Source: Pseudarthrobacter sp. AL07
GTDB lineage: Bacteria > Actinomycetota > Actinomycetes > Actinomycetales > Micrococcaceae
Length of the DNA stretch: 64,000 nucleotides
Assembly: GCF_029960665.1 (NCBI RefSeq)
Contig: NZ_JASBRB010000008.1
Span: 1 to 64,000, forward strand
Direction: 5' to 3'
Shown: in pieces, positions 55,542-64,000 of the stretch
How the letters are laid out: the number at the start of each line of letters is the position of its first letter
Position numbering within the stretch: the first letter of the stretch is position 1
Notes under the pieces: generated by a model
Database searches by the model: none
Seen by the model: the letters and a program-made list of their open reading frames with translations, nothing else
Told to the model about the DNA's origin: nothing
Translations under genes and position numbers: made by a program

Positions 55542-56390
55542 TCAGGCGTCCTGGCCGGTTGAGTGGCCGGTGGGCTGGTTGCCGGGGTGGTTGGAGGCTG
55601 TGCCGGCCAGCACGCGGTACTGCCGGACAAAAGGGAATTGCAGGCGCGTGCGGCGAGGGAGGGCGTAGACCAGGACGGCGACGAGGGTAAAGACGATGGC
55701 CTTGTCCATGGGGTCCGAGATCAGGGCCTGCTTGGTGATGGCGGCGAGCAGGCTGTCCCCCATGGAGCGGAAGGCGCTGACAATGGCGCCGGTGGCGAGG
55801 CCGGAGGTGCCGCCGAAGACGAAAGCGGCAACGGGAGCGGAGACCACACCGCCGACAATACCGGTCAGGAAACCCGCCACCGGGGCCAGATAGAAACGCC
55901 GGAACAGGCCATAGCGCGCGGCGAGGCCGGCCAGGCAGCCGATCAGGGCCGCACCGGCGGCGAAGGGCAGGACGGTCGGGTTGAAAAAGGACCAGATAAT
56001 GCTGCTGAGTGCACCCGTAGCGGCCCCGGCGGCGGGTCCGGCGAGAACGGCGATCAGGACGGTGCCTATGGCGTCGAGGTAGAACGGCACCAACGTGCTG
56101 CCGACAAATTGTCCCAGGACAATGTTCAGCACCAGGGCCACCGGAATCAGCACCAGAGTGGAAACCGGCAGCGTGGGCAGCACGCCGATGATCAGGAGCA
56201 CGGCTCCCACGAGGAAGCCGGACAGTGCGATCAGGGCCGAGGCGCTGCCCGGGCCGCCGGTGATGTCCGCGGGCTGGTTCAGGACCAGGTAGATGTACGT
56301 GCCGGCGATGGCTACCGCTCCGAGGACTTCCAGCAGTCGGCGGTTGCGGGCGGTGGCCGGCGTTTGCGGCGGCAGCGTGAGCGATGACAT
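55542..56390 (-). CDS. ECF transporter S component, substrate unknown
   Basis: A 282-residue membrane protein with roughly six to seven hydrophobic helices and Gly/Ala-rich packing motifs (GPAAGAATGALSSIIWSFF, GGTSGLATGAIVSAFR). It is the substrate-binding part of the ECF importer; the cargo is usually a vitamin or nucleobase-like compound. No TPP, cobalamin or other known riboswitch is visible upstream. A nucleoside hydrolase gene nearby (58136) hints at nucleoside or base uptake, but the genes are separated by mycothione reductase. Confidence 0.8.
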   Translation of the reverse strand: MSSLTLPPQTPATARNRRLLEVLGAVAIAGTYIYLVLNQPADITGGPGSASALIALSGFLVGAVLLIIGVLPTLPVSTLVLIPVALVLNIVLGQFVGSTLVPFYLDAIGTVLIAVLAGPAAGAATGALSSIIWSFFNPTVLPFAAGAALIGCLAGLAARYGLFRRFYLAPVAGFLTGIVGGVVSAPVAAFVFGGTSGLATGAIVSAFRSMGDSLLAAITKQALISDPMDKAIVFTLVAVLVYALPRRTRLQFPFVRQYRVLAGTASNHPGNQPTGHSTGQDA

Positions 56391-56701
56391 GGCGTTCCTT
56401 CTGGGGGTGCAGGCTGTGGCGCCCGGATGCCCGGGCGGTGCGGAACGCTGCCTATGTCACCTCGGCGGCAACCGGGGGCGTCTGCGCCGGCCCGGGTCCG
56501 GCATCAGTCTACCGTCCGTCTCCCGTAGCCTCTTCCCGACGGGTGGTGTCGTGTTCATCGTTGTGGCGTGCTTCCTTGAGGTGGTGTTCCAGCTACTCCT
56601 CCGCTGCCCGCCGCCGCAGCACCCGCGCCGTAACCCGGCCGTACGATGGGGAGTGGGCTCGCAAGCCGCTGCCCGCCCTGCTGTCCTTCCGAAAGGCACA
56701 A
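56391..56701. other. Divergent intergenic region, ecfS / mtr
   Basis: It holds the promoters of two divergent genes. A GC-rich inverted repeat (GGCGCCCGGATGCC... region, about 56418-56440) is seen. No riboswitch consensus or further gene is supported. Confidence 0.4.
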
Positions 56702-58126
56702 ATGCCCCACTACGACCTGGCCATCATCGGATCCGGATCCGGCAATTCGCTGATCACCCCGTTCTGGGACGACAGGAAGGTGGCCATGATCGACGGCGGC
56801 GTGTTCGGCGGCACGTGCCTGAACGTCGGCTGCATCCCCACGAAGATGTTTGTCTACCCGGCGTCCTTGGCCGCCGCGCCCAGGGACGCCGCCCGGCTGG
56901 GGGTGGACCTGACCCTGGACAAGGTGCGCTGGAATGAGGTGCGGGACAGGATCTTTGGCCGGATAGACGCGATTTCCGAGGCCGGCCGGCGGTACCGGGC
57001 CGATGAACTGGCCCACGTGGACCTGTACCAGGAGCACGTCCGGTTCACCGGTCCCCGGACGCTCAGCACTGATTCCGGCGTGGAGCTCACTGCGGACCGG
57101 GTGGTGGTGGCCGCGGGTTCCCGGGCCGTGTTCCCCGACGTGCCCGGGATCGGCCTGCCGCAGGTGCACACCTCGGACACTGTGATGCGCATCGATGGTC
57201 CGCCCGAACGGGTGGTCGTAGTTGGCGGCGGGTACATCGCCGCCGAGTTCGCTGCCGTGTTTCACGGTTTCGGGGCCGAGGTGACCCAGGTGAACCGTTC
57301 GCAGCGGCTGTTGCGCGGGAACGACGCCGAGATCGCCGGACGCTTCGCCGCGGCCGCGGCCGGCCGCTGGAAGCTCAAGCTTGGCTACTCGCTCCAGGCG
57401 GTGGAGGACAACGGCGACGGCAGCGTCACCGTATTTTTTGCGGACAACGACGGCCAACGGCTGCGGGTCGCAGCGGACATCGTCCTGATGGCCACCGGGC
57501 GGGTGCCGAACACGGACCGGCTGGGTGTGGACGCCGCCGGCTTTGACACGGATGAGGACCATACGCTGTCCGTGGACGCGAACCTTAGGGTCCTCGCCGG
57601 CGGCACGCCCGTTGCCGGCGTTTATGCCTTGGGCGACATCGCCAACAGCTACCAGCTCAAGCACGTCGCCAACCGGGAGGCCCGGGTAGTGGCGCACAAC
57701 CTGGAACACCCGGACCGGCTCCGGACCATCGACTACACCGCGGTGCCGTTTGCCGTGTTTAGCAATCCGCAGGTGGCCTCCGTGGGCCTGACCGAGGCTG
57801 ATGCCCGGGAGCAGGCCGCAGCAGGGTCGGACATTGTCACCGCAGTCCAGGATTACGGCTCCACCGCGTACGGCTGGGCCATGGAGGACGAAGAAGGTGT
57901 GGTCAAGCTGGTGGCGGAACGTTCCACCGGCCGGCTGCTCGGCGCTCACATCATGGGTCACGAGGCCTCGCTCCTGATCCAGCCGCTGGTCCAGGCGATG
58001 GCCACTGACGTATCTGTCCACCAGCTCGCACGGGGCCCGTACTGGATCCACCCGGCCCTGACGGAAGTGGTGGAGAACGCCCTGCTCGCCTTGGACGTTG
58101 AGGTGCCCGAAGACGCGCCATTGTAG
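56702..58126 (+). CDS. mtr: Mycothione reductase
   Basis: A 474-residue flavoprotein disulfide reductase regenerating mycothiol from its disulfide with NADPH. The N-terminal FAD loop is IIGSGSGNS, the redox pair Cys39/Cys44 is in GGTCLNVGCIPTK, the NADPH loop is VVGGGYIAAEFA, and FAD contact is GVYALGDIANSYQLKHVA. The C-terminal dimer motif YWIHPALTEVVENAL supplies the catalytic His-Glu. GSGSGNS and the spacing separate it from lipoamide and mercury reductases. It supports an actinobacterial host. ATG 56702 has GAAAGG upstream. Confidence 0.95.
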   Translation: MPHYDLAIIGSGSGNSLITPFWDDRKVAMIDGGVFGGTCLNVGCIPTKMFVYPASLAAAPRDAARLGVDLTLDKVRWNEVRDRIFGRIDAISEAGRRYRADELAHVDLYQEHVRFTGPRTLSTDSGVELTADRVVVAAGSRAVFPDVPGIGLPQVHTSDTVMRIDGPPERVVVVGGGYIAAEFAAVFHGFGAEVTQVNRSQRLLRGNDAEIAGRFAAAAAGRWKLKLGYSLQAVEDNGDGSVTVFFADNDGQRLRVAADIVLMATGRVPNTDRLGVDAAGFDTDEDHTLSVDANLRVLAGGTPVAGVYALGDIANSYQLKHVANREARVVAHNLEHPDRLRTIDYTAVPFAVFSNPQVASVGLTEADAREQAAAGSDIVTAVQDYGSTAYGWAMEDEEGVVKLVAERSTGRLLGAHIMGHEASLLIQPLVQAMATDVSVHQLARGPYWIHPALTEVVENALLALDVEVPEDAPL

Positions 58127-58135
58127 GGCTGGTCT

Positions 58136-59161
58136 TCAGCCGACCCTGCGGGCAAGGCGCCCCAGGGAACCCACCAGTTCGTCGAAAGCCTGCGCCGGGT
58201 TGTTGTCTGAGACGACCCGGGCATTGTGCGGCCGGTTCCACAGGTTCCGGTAGTCCGCCACCGTGGTCCCCATCAACATGGCCGACTCAACCTCCACGTC
58301 CACCGTGGCAGGCCGGGTGCTGTATTCCACGGTGCCGGCTGCCACGCCGGCGGCGAAATAGTCGTGGACGTGCGCCAGGTAGCCCTGGTCATAGTGACGG
58401 TGGAATTCGAAGTAGAAGCGCAGCGCATCGGACAGGTGCCGCACCAGCGAGTTCCCGGACGTGCTTCTGAGCCCTTCGGCCTGTTCCGGCAGCACAAGTT
58501 CCTCCACAGCGCAGCCTGCCGCCGCGGCCAGCCGCCGCACATGCTCCGGGCGCATCTCCATCCGCTCCGTGGTGTCCAGGGAGCAGACGATGGGCAGCCG
58601 GTCGGCCGGCAGGCCCCGGTAGGCGGCATAGACTTCCTTGGCAGCATGCGGATCAACGTGCGTGTTCCACTCTGCCGTGGGTGTGGTGTTCCCCTGGTGG
58701 TAGAAGCTTCCTCCCATGATCACCACGCGTCCCAGCAGCTCGGGCAGCCGGGGTTCACGCCGGATGGCGAGGGCGAAATTGGTCAGCGGCGCGGTGATCA
58801 GGGCTGTCAGCTCCCCAGGATGGGCACGGGCGGCCTCCACCCAGACGTCGGAGGCGTGCCGTGGAGACACCGTGCCCGCCGGTGGGGGCAGGACTGCGTA
58901 TCCCAACCCCTGGGGGCCGTGGGTTTCCGGCGTTGTCACCAGCGGGATGCCCAGTGGGGTCAGGGCGCCGACGGCGACCTCCACGTTGGGCCTGCCGCAC
59001 AGCTCCAGCAGCGCGATGGTGTTGCTTGCCACCTGGTGGGCATCCACGTTTCCCGGGGACGCCGTCACAGCCACGAACTCCACCTCCGGCAAGGACGCCA
59101 GATAGGCCAGCGCCAGGGCGTCGTCGATCCCGGTATCCACGTCCAGCAGCAGCCTGGTCAT
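58136..59161 (-). CDS. Inosine-uridine-preferring nucleoside hydrolase
   Basis: A 341-residue hydrolase releasing base and ribose from nucleosides. The calcium-binding N-terminal motif LLLDVDTGIDDALAL has Asp9, Asp13 and Asp14; VMGGSFYHQGNTTP and EWNTHVDPHAA carry later substrate and metal residues. Cytoplasmic, with no signal peptide. ATG 59161 is preceded by AAGGAAG. It follows the aldo/keto reductase by 13 bases. Nine bases separate its stop from the convergent mtr stop. With the ECF importer it may form nucleoside salvage (inference). Confidence 0.93.
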   Translation of the reverse strand: MTRLLLDVDTGIDDALALAYLASLPEVEFVAVTASPGNVDAHQVASNTIALLELCGRPNVEVAVGALTPLGIPLVTTPETHGPQGLGYAVLPPPAGTVSPRHASDVWVEAARAHPGELTALITAPLTNFALAIRREPRLPELLGRVVIMGGSFYHQGNTTPTAEWNTHVDPHAAKEVYAAYRGLPADRLPIVCSLDTTERMEMRPEHVRRLAAAAGCAVEELVLPEQAEGLRSTSGNSLVRHLSDALRFYFEFHRHYDQGYLAHVHDYFAAGVAAGTVEYSTRPATVDVEVESAMLMGTTVADYRNLWNRPHNARVVSDNNPAQAFDELVGSLGRLARRVG

Positions 59162-59174
59162 CGGCGGGGCTTCC

Positions 59175-60152
59175 TTAAAAGAGAGCGACTTGGGGGACCT
59201 TCGGGAAGATCGCATCCAGTTCCGCGAGCTCCGCCCGTGACGGCACCCAGGCGACAGCGGCCGCATTTTCGCGGATCTGCTCCGGCCTGGTGGCTCCGGC
59301 GATCACGCTGCTGACGGCCGGCTGGGCCGCGAGCCAGGAGAAGGCCACCTGGATCTCGGTCAGGTCGCGTTCTGCGGCGAAGGAGCTGAAGCGCTGGAGC
59401 TGGTCCCAGTCGGCGTCGTGCACCATGTTGGTGCGTGTATGGCTCAACCTCGAGCCGGCGGGAGCCGTGCCCGGCGAGTATTTGCCCGTCAACAGGCCGT
59501 TGGCCAGCGGGAAGTACGGCAGGACGCCCAGTCCGTAGGCTTCCGCCGCGGGCGTGACCTCCTGCTCGGCGCGCCGGTCCAGGAGGTTGTAGTGGTTCTG
59601 GGTGGAGATGAACCGCGTGCCGCCGGCGGCCCGCGCCACAAATTCGGCTTCGGCAATCTGCCAGCCGGCGCGGTTGGAGTGTCCGATGTAGCGGACCTTG
59701 CCACCGGTGACCAGGTCATCGAGGGCACTCAGCGTCTCATCAATCGGAGTCAGGGGGTCCGGGGTGTGGAACTGGTAGAGGTCGATCCAGTCCGTGCCCA
59801 GCCGCCGCAGCGAGGCCTCCACGGCACGGACAATGTAGCGACGGGACCCACGGGCCCCAAAGTCGTTGCCATTGGCACCCCGGACGTTCATGCCGAACTT
59901 GGTGGCTACCAGCACGTCATCCCGCCTGCCGGCCAGGGCCTTGCCCAGCATCGTCTCGCTGAGTCCGGGCTCGCGCCCGTAGTTGTCGGCGACGTCGAAA
60001 AGCGTCACGCCGGCATCCAGTGCAGCATGGACGACGGCGTCAGTGCCCGCCTGCGATTCTGTCACCGTGTTGGCGCGGCCCAGGTTGTTGCACCCCAGCC
60101 CCACCACGGAGACGGTCAGCCCGGAGTTTCCCACGCGTCGGTAGTCAGGCAT
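59175..60152 (-). CDS. Aldo/keto reductase
   Basis: A 325-residue NADPH-dependent (beta/alpha)8 reductase of the AKR11/AKR13-like group. Catalytic residues are visible: Asp/Tyr in FDVADNYGREPGLSE, Lys in LVATKFGMN and His in YQFHTPDPLTP. IGHSNRAGWQ and the cofactor-binding SSVIAGATRPEQI complete it. Substrate unknown. It lies upstream of the nucleoside hydrolase in the same direction and downstream of the dxs operon by 11 bases, so it could be read from either. Confidence 0.9.
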   Translation of the reverse strand: MPDYRRVGNSGLTVSVVGLGCNNLGRANTVTESQAGTDAVVHAALDAGVTLFDVADNYGREPGLSETMLGKALAGRRDDVLVATKFGMNVRGANGNDFGARGSRRYIVRAVEASLRRLGTDWIDLYQFHTPDPLTPIDETLSALDDLVTGGKVRYIGHSNRAGWQIAEAEFVARAAGGTRFISTQNHYNLLDRRAEQEVTPAAEAYGLGVLPYFPLANGLLTGKYSPGTAPAGSRLSHTRTNMVHDADWDQLQRFSSFAAERDLTEIQVAFSWLAAQPAVSSVIAGATRPEQIRENAAAVAWVPSRAELAELDAIFPKVPQVALF

Positions 60153-60163
60153 GTTTTTCTCCT

Positions 60164-60724
60164 CTAGAGGCTGAAGGTGTTGGCAGGCTTCGCAGAGTGC
60201 TTGAGTTTGAAGTTGTCCGGTTCGCCGTAGGAGGCTGCCCCGATGCTCAGCTTGGTGAAGTCGAGGTCTTCGCCACGGCTGCAGACCTTGATGGCGCTGA
60301 CGGCCTTGTTCACGTCGGGGCAGAGGCAGAAGATGTTCAGTTTGTAGTCGCTGAACTCAGAGCGTTCCACGGTTCCCAGGCCACGCCAGGCCAGGTGGCT
60401 GATGAGCGCGTCCTTCGCCTTTTCCTCAAGATAGCGGTCACGGTCGGTGCCCTCCTTGGTTTTCAGGGCGAACTGCGCCACCACCCAGAACTGCTCCTCG
60501 TCGGGGATTTCTGCGAAGCCGTCCTCCTCGCACTGCACGGCAAAGGCATCCATAAGGCCCTCCACCGCAGCGGCGTCAGCCACCTCGGTCTCTTCGGTTT
60601 TGCTCTGGTGGCCCACCACGCCGTAGTTCATCACAAACTGGCTGTAGTCCTCGTCGAACCAGCCTTCACGGAAGTGCAGTATTCCTTCGTCGTCCCGTTT
60701 GTAGACCCTGATGATTCCGCTCAT
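60164..60724 (-). CDS. Conserved hypothetical protein, coupled to a DUF402 gene
   Basis: A 186-residue soluble acidic protein that I do not recognise. The first 45 residues (IIRVYKRDDEGILHFREGWF, then FVMNYGVVGHQSK) loosely resemble a WGR-like beta domain. The C-terminal half has TDRDRYLEEKAKDALISHLAWRGLGTVE and NIFCLCPDVNKAVSAIK. No catalytic motif. ATG 60724 overlaps the DUF402 stop (ATGA) and has GAAAGGA upstream, so it is translated with that gene. Function unknown. Confidence 0.72.
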   Translation of the reverse strand: MSGIIRVYKRDDEGILHFREGWFDEDYSQFVMNYGVVGHQSKTEETEVADAAAVEGLMDAFAVQCEEDGFAEIPDEEQFWVVAQFALKTKEGTDRDRYLEEKAKDALISHLAWRGLGTVERSEFSDYKLNIFCLCPDVNKAVSAIKVCSRGEDLDFTKLSIGAASYGEPDNFKLKHSAKPANTFSL

Positions 60725-61338
60725 GACCGTCCTTTCGTGAACCATTCAACGTCTGTTCCGTCGAACGGTGCGTGCTCTGCCTTGACGGCCTGATAAAGCT
60801 CATCCGCGGCGGCCTGGATGTCATCCACCAGCCGGTCCGGGTAATTCATGGCAATACGGTGCTCGGCGAACTCGTCCTGGTCATCGATAAAGACGCCCCG
60901 GCCGGCCATGCGGATCACGTCCAGGTCCATGTCGATCACGTGGAACTCGGTGACCGCGGCCCGGATGTCCGTCCACTCGTGGGCGACGGCGAGGTCAACG
61001 TAGACCCTGACTCCACTGGGATGGGCGTCGTCATAGAACGTGGCAACCCAGTCTCCGGACCGCGGTACCAGGAGCACGGCGTCGGACGCGGTGTAGAAGG
61101 CAGCACCCGGGCGCGAACAGAATTCGTTGGTTCCCTGGAAGATCCACCAGCCGTGCCGGTCTTCGCCGAGGTAGCGCCCCGGGACCACCCAGTGGGCTTT
61201 TCCGTTCCATTTCCGGTTCCGGGCCACCACCAGCTGGCCCGGCTGCAGTCCCGCAGGAACGCGGGTGGTGCTGGTGTGCCTCGCCGAACGTGAATCCCCG
61301 ACGGCGGCCGGATACTTCAGTGCGTCTTCTTCCCTCAC
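60721..61338 (-). CDS. DUF402 (FomD-like) protein
   Basis: A 205-residue protein matching DUF402. Landmarks are [19 protein letters not shown] near the N-terminus, [17 protein letters not shown], the acidic motif [12 protein letters not shown] and [13 protein letters not shown], typical of the metal-dependent nucleotide phosphohydrolase fold of FomD. It may hydrolyse a nucleotide-activated metabolite; the substrate is unknown. The start is GTG 61338, overlapping the dxs stop by four bases, so it is coupled to isoprenoid precursor synthesis. Confidence 0.82.
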   Translation of the reverse strand: MREEDALKYPAAVGDSRSARHTSTTRVPAGLQPGQLVVARNRKWNGKAHWVVPGRYLGEDRHGWWIFQGTNEFCSRPGAAFYTASDAVLLVPRSGDWVATFYDDAHPSGVRVYVDLAVAHEWTDIRAAVTEFHVIDMDLDVIRMAGRGVFIDDQDEFAEHRIAMNYPDRLVDDIQAAADELYQAVKAEHAPFDGTDVEWFTKGRS

Positions 61339-63308
61339 AGGATGGGCAGGCTGCCGGTGGTGGGGTGCTCCTGGCCCGGCAGTGGGCGAGCGAAGGGGAC
61401 CTTTGTGCCCAAAACCTGGGCGACGACGTCGTGCGTGATCTGCTGGGCCGTCAGCCCGACGCGCTCCAGCACCTGGCTCCGCGTGCCGTGGTCCAGGAAC
61501 TCCGCAGGGAGCCCAACCTCGTTCAGCGCGGTGTCAACGCCGGCTGCGCGCATTTCCTGGCGGATTCGAGATCCGACGCCGCCTGCCCTCACGCCGTCCT
61601 CGATGCATATGACCAGCCGGTGGTGGGAGGCCAGCGCGATGATGGAGCGGCGCACGGGCAGCACCCAGCGCGGGTCCACCACGGTGGTGCTGATGCCTTG
61701 GGCACCAAGTCGGTTGGAAACGTCGAGGGCGAGCTCGGACATGGCTCCGACGCTGACGATCAGGACATCGTTTTCGGTGGACCCGGCGGGGCGGCGGGCC
61801 AGCACGTCAACACCGTCGCCCAGCCGTTCGATGGCTTCCACTTCGGCGCCCACGGTGCCCTTGGAGAAGCGGACCACGGTGGGGGCGTCGTTGATGGCCA
61901 CGGCCTCGCGCAGCTCTTCCCGCAACCGGGAGGCGTCGCGCGGCGCGGCGAGGTGGAGTCCGGGCACGATCTGGACCATGGCCATGTCCCACATGCCATG
62001 ATGGCTGGCCCCGTCCGGGCCGGTGACACCGGCCCGGTCCAGGACGATGGTGACGCCGGCTTTGTGCAGGGCCACGTCCATCAGGAGTTGGTCAAAGGCG
62101 CGGTTCAGGAAGGTGGCATATATGGCCACCACGGGGTGGAGCCCGCCGAACGCCATGCCGGCGGCGGACGTCAGCGCATGCTGCTCGGCGATGCCGACGT
62201 CGATCACCCGGTCCGGATGCTTGGCCGCGAACTTGTGCAGGCCCACGGGAATGAGCATGGCCCCGGTGATCCCCACAATGTCGGGGCGTTCATCGGCGAT
62301 CTTCGCGATCTCGTCCGCAAAAACAGACGTCCAGGACTGTGCGCCGGAATGTCCCGTCGGTTCGCCAGTTTCCGGATCGATAATACCGACGGCGTGGAAC
62401 TGGTCCGCTTCATGGGCCCGGGCAGGGGCGTAGCCGTGGCCTTTTTCGGTCATGGCGTGGACAATCACCGGGCCGGCGTAGTTCCTGGCCGTGGACAGGG
62501 CGTGCTCCATGGCCTGGAGGTTGTGGCCGTCAACCGGGCCGATGTACTTCATGCCGAGGTCTTCGAACATGCCCTGCGGCGCCCACCAGTCCTTGATGCC
62601 CTTCTTCATGGCGTGCAGGCTCTTGTACGTGAACTGGCCGACAGGGCCGCTGTTCTGGAGCTTCTTCTTCCACCAGTCCAGCGTGCCCTCATAGGCAGGG
62701 GCGGCGCGGAACGAATCGATGGTGGGGCGCAGTGAGGCGAGGTAGTCCGCGAAGCCGCCCACCGTGGGGGCATAGGAGCGGCCGTTGTCGTTGACGACGA
62801 TGACCACGCGGCGGCGCTTGTCCGCGGCAATGTTGTTGATGGCTTCCCAGGCCATGCCGCCGGTCAGCGCCCCGTCTCCGACGACGGCGACGGTGTAGCG
62901 GTCGCCTTCCCCGGTCAGCTGCCGTGCCCGGGAGATGCCGTCCGCCCAGGAGAGGGAGGAGGACGCGTGCGAGCTTTCCACAATGTCGTGCTCGGACTCG
63001 GCGCGGGACGGGTAGCCGGACATGCCGCCCTGCTGGCGCAGGGTACTGAAGTCCTGGCGGCCGGTAAGGAGCTTGTGCACATAGGACTGGTGGCCCGTGT
63101 CGAACACGATGCTGTCCCGGGGCGAATCGAAGATGCGGTGCACGGCAAGAGTCAGTTCCACAACGCCGAGGTTGGGGCCGAGGTGTCCACCTGTCTGGGA
63201 GACGTTGGTGATCAGGAAACTCCTGACCTCAGCGGCCAGCTGTTCGAGCTGCTCTTGAGTCAGCTGGTTCAGGTCCTGCGGATTCCGGATGGTGTCCAAG
63301 ATTCCCAA
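61335..63308 (-). CDS. dxs: 1-deoxy-D-xylulose-5-phosphate synthase
   Basis: A 657-residue thiamine-diphosphate enzyme making DXP from pyruvate and glyceraldehyde-3-phosphate, the entry to the MEP isoprenoid route. It shows [16 protein letters not shown], the ThDP/Mg motif [41 protein letters not shown] and [19 protein letters not shown] start at TTG 63308 ([12 protein letters not shown]), since AAGGAGG lies six bases upstream; the open frame to 63368 lacks a site. First gene of the dxs-DUF402-unknown unit. Confidence 0.95.
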   Translation of the reverse strand: MGILDTIRNPQDLNQLTQEQLEQLAAEVRSFLITNVSQTGGHLGPNLGVVELTLAVHRIFDSPRDSIVFDTGHQSYVHKLLTGRQDFSTLRQQGGMSGYPSRAESEHDIVESSHASSSLSWADGISRARQLTGEGDRYTVAVVGDGALTGGMAWEAINNIAADKRRRVVIVVNDNGRSYAPTVGGFADYLASLRPTIDSFRAAPAYEGTLDWWKKKLQNSGPVGQFTYKSLHAMKKGIKDWWAPQGMFEDLGMKYIGPVDGHNLQAMEHALSTARNYAGPVIVHAMTEKGHGYAPARAHEADQFHAVGIIDPETGEPTGHSGAQSWTSVFADEIAKIADERPDIVGITGAMLIPVGLHKFAAKHPDRVIDVGIAEQHALTSAAGMAFGGLHPVVAIYATFLNRAFDQLLMDVALHKAGVTIVLDRAGVTGPDGASHHGMWDMAMVQIVPGLHLAAPRDASRLREELREAVAINDAPTVVRFSKGTVGAEVEAIERLGDGVDVLARRPAGSTENDVLIVSVGAMSELALDVSNRLGAQGISTTVVDPRWVLPVRRSIIALASHHRLVICIEDGVRAGGVGSRIRQEMRAAGVDTALNEVGLPAEFLDHGTRSQVLERVGLTAQQITHDVVAQVLGTKVPFARPLPGQEHPTTGSLPIL

Positions 63309-63371
63309 TGACCCCTCCTTCGGGTGGTAGACGTGCCTGTTAACTCTAACGCCTCGCGGAAAATGCAAAGC

Positions 63372-63408
63372 CGAAGCCCCGGCTGGTCGGTGACCGGCCG
63401 GGGCTTCG
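63372..63408 (-). terminator. Terminator of the aconitase gene
   Basis: Stem CGAAGCCCCGGC / GCCGGGGCTTCG (12 bp) with a 13-base loop. The minus strand continues CTTTGCATTTT, 30 bases after the acnA stop. Confidence 0.8.
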
Positions 63409-63437
63409 AAAGAGTACTGCGGGGGTTCAGATTCCGG

Positions 63438-64000
63438 CTAGTTGGCGGAGATCTGGCGCAGGACGTACTGCAGGATGCCGCCGTTGCGGTAGTAGTCGGC
63501 TTCGCCCGGGGTATCGATGCGGAGTACTGCATCGAAGGACCTGGCGGAGCCGTCTTCTGCTGTGGCGGTGACCTTGAGGGTCTTGGGCGTGGTGCCTTCG
63601 TTCAGGGCGATGACGCCCTCAACCGCGAAGGTTTCCGTGCCGGTCAGGCCCAGGGTGGCTGCGGATTCTCCAGCCGGGAACTGCAGGGGAAGGACGCCCA
63701 TGCCGATCAGGTTGGAGCGGTGGATACGCTCGTAGCTCTCGGCGACGACGGCCTTGACGCCCAGCAGAGCGGTGCCCTTCGCTGCCCAGTCACGCGAGGA
63801 TCCGGAACCGTATTCCTTGCCCGCCAGGACCACCAGCGGGGTGCCGGCTGCCTGGTAGTTCTGCGCGGCGTCGTAGACATATGCCTGCGGGCCGTCAGCC
63901 TGGGTAAAGTCGCGGGTGAAGCCACCTTCGACGCCGTCCAGGATCTGGTTCTTGATGCGGATGTTCGCGAAGGTGCCGCGGATCATGACTTCGTGGTTGC
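63438..64000 (-). CDS. acnA: Aconitate hydratase, C-terminal part (cut by window edge)
   Basis: The visible 187 codons encode the C-terminal swivel domain of AcnA/IRP-type aconitase: [31 protein letters not shown] with the substrate-binding Ser/Arg loop, [21 protein letters not shown] and [14 protein letters not shown] at the end. The gene continues beyond base 64000, so the Fe-S cysteines are not in view. It interconverts citrate and isocitrate in the TCA cycle. The gene stops upstream of dxs on the same strand, with its own terminator. Confidence 0.95.
   Translation of the reverse strand, partial: NHEVMIRGTFANIRIKNQILDGVEGGFTRDFTQADGPQAYVYDAAQNYQAAGTPLVVLAGKEYGSGSSRDWAAKGTALLGVKAVVAESYERIHRSNLIGMGVLPLQFPAGESAATLGLTGTETFAVEGVIALNEGTTPKTLKVTATAEDGSARSFDAVLRIDTPGEADYYRNGGILQYVLRQISAN

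Noticed and set aside
56391..56701. Possible vitamin riboswitch ahead of the ECF S component
   Set aside because: Looked for the TPP (CTGAGA, TGATCTGG) and cobalamin core sequences on the minus strand and found neither.
56555..58051. 498-codon minus-strand frame opposite mycothione reductase
   Set aside because: Antisense shadow of a well-supported enzyme gene, with no ribosome binding site or family motif.
61290..62735. 481-codon plus-strand frame opposite dxs
   Set aside because: Antisense shadow, Gly/His/Val-rich, with no recognisable domain.

Overview
The window reads as chromosome of a high-GC actinobacterium of the Arthrobacter / Pseudarthrobacter group (Micrococcaceae). The grounds are a mycothione reductase, a PdtaR-type ANTAR regulator, the actinobacterial trp-operon membrane proteins (the HGxxPAAW small protein and the Trp-associated membrane protein), a DUF3000 protein and frequent GTG/TTG starts. 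This is inferred from protein families; no rRNA gene is present to fix the genus.

Layout. 1-1470 is a graveyard of broken genes: a decayed IS1249-like transposase tail and a short-chain dehydrogenase scrap. 1507-6389 is a catabolic cassette for a ureide or hydantoin-like compound (allantoinase-like hydrolase, IclR regulator, M20 amidohydrolase, MHS-type transporter). 6400-8825 is an accessory patch ending at the 3' end of a tRNA-Leu. Its only intact genes are a ribbon-helix-helix protein and an AbiEii-type nucleotidyltransferase, preceded by three evenly spaced perfect palindromes. From 8832 on the sequence is mostly core chromosome: pdtaR, pyk, gltBD, a trp operon running into lgt, his genes, a riboflavin operon under an FMN riboswitch, rpe-rsmB-fmt-def, and a PD-(D/E)XK nuclease-like protein. 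A tRNA block follows (Val on the minus strand; Gly-Cys-Val-Gly-Val on the plus strand). Then come an MT0933-like small protein, zapE, sulfurtransferase-sufE-ybaK, an alpha/beta hydrolase, msrB, a DUF6421-SDR pair, a threonine aldolase-like enzyme, DUF3000 and an RNase D-like protein. The last part holds a fatty-acid beta-oxidation pair (thiolase plus fused hydratase/dehydrogenase), an ECF transporter (S, T and fused A components), mycothione reductase, a nucleoside hydrolase, an aldo/keto reductase, two little-known proteins, dxs and the 3' end of aconitase, cut by the window edge.

How parts work together. Overlapping stop/start codons show tight operons: gltB-gltD; trpE to trpA to lgt; ribD-ribE-ribB-ribA-ribH; def-fmt-rsmB-rpe; thiolase-fadB; ecfS-ecfT-ecfA; dxs-DUF402-unknown. 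Visible regulation includes an FMN riboswitch upstream of ribD with a possible coupled leader ORF, a possible Trp-containing leader peptide before trpE, and a palindromic operator lying over a well-formed promoter ahead of the beta-oxidation operon. Long perfect inverted repeats lie between convergent genes.

No clearly new multi-gene system is evident. The best candidates for further attention are the RHH/AbiEii pair with its iterated operator, the two leader ORFs, the orphan PD-(D/E)XK protein, the ECF transporter of unknown substrate, and the paired hairpins near 8.4 kb.
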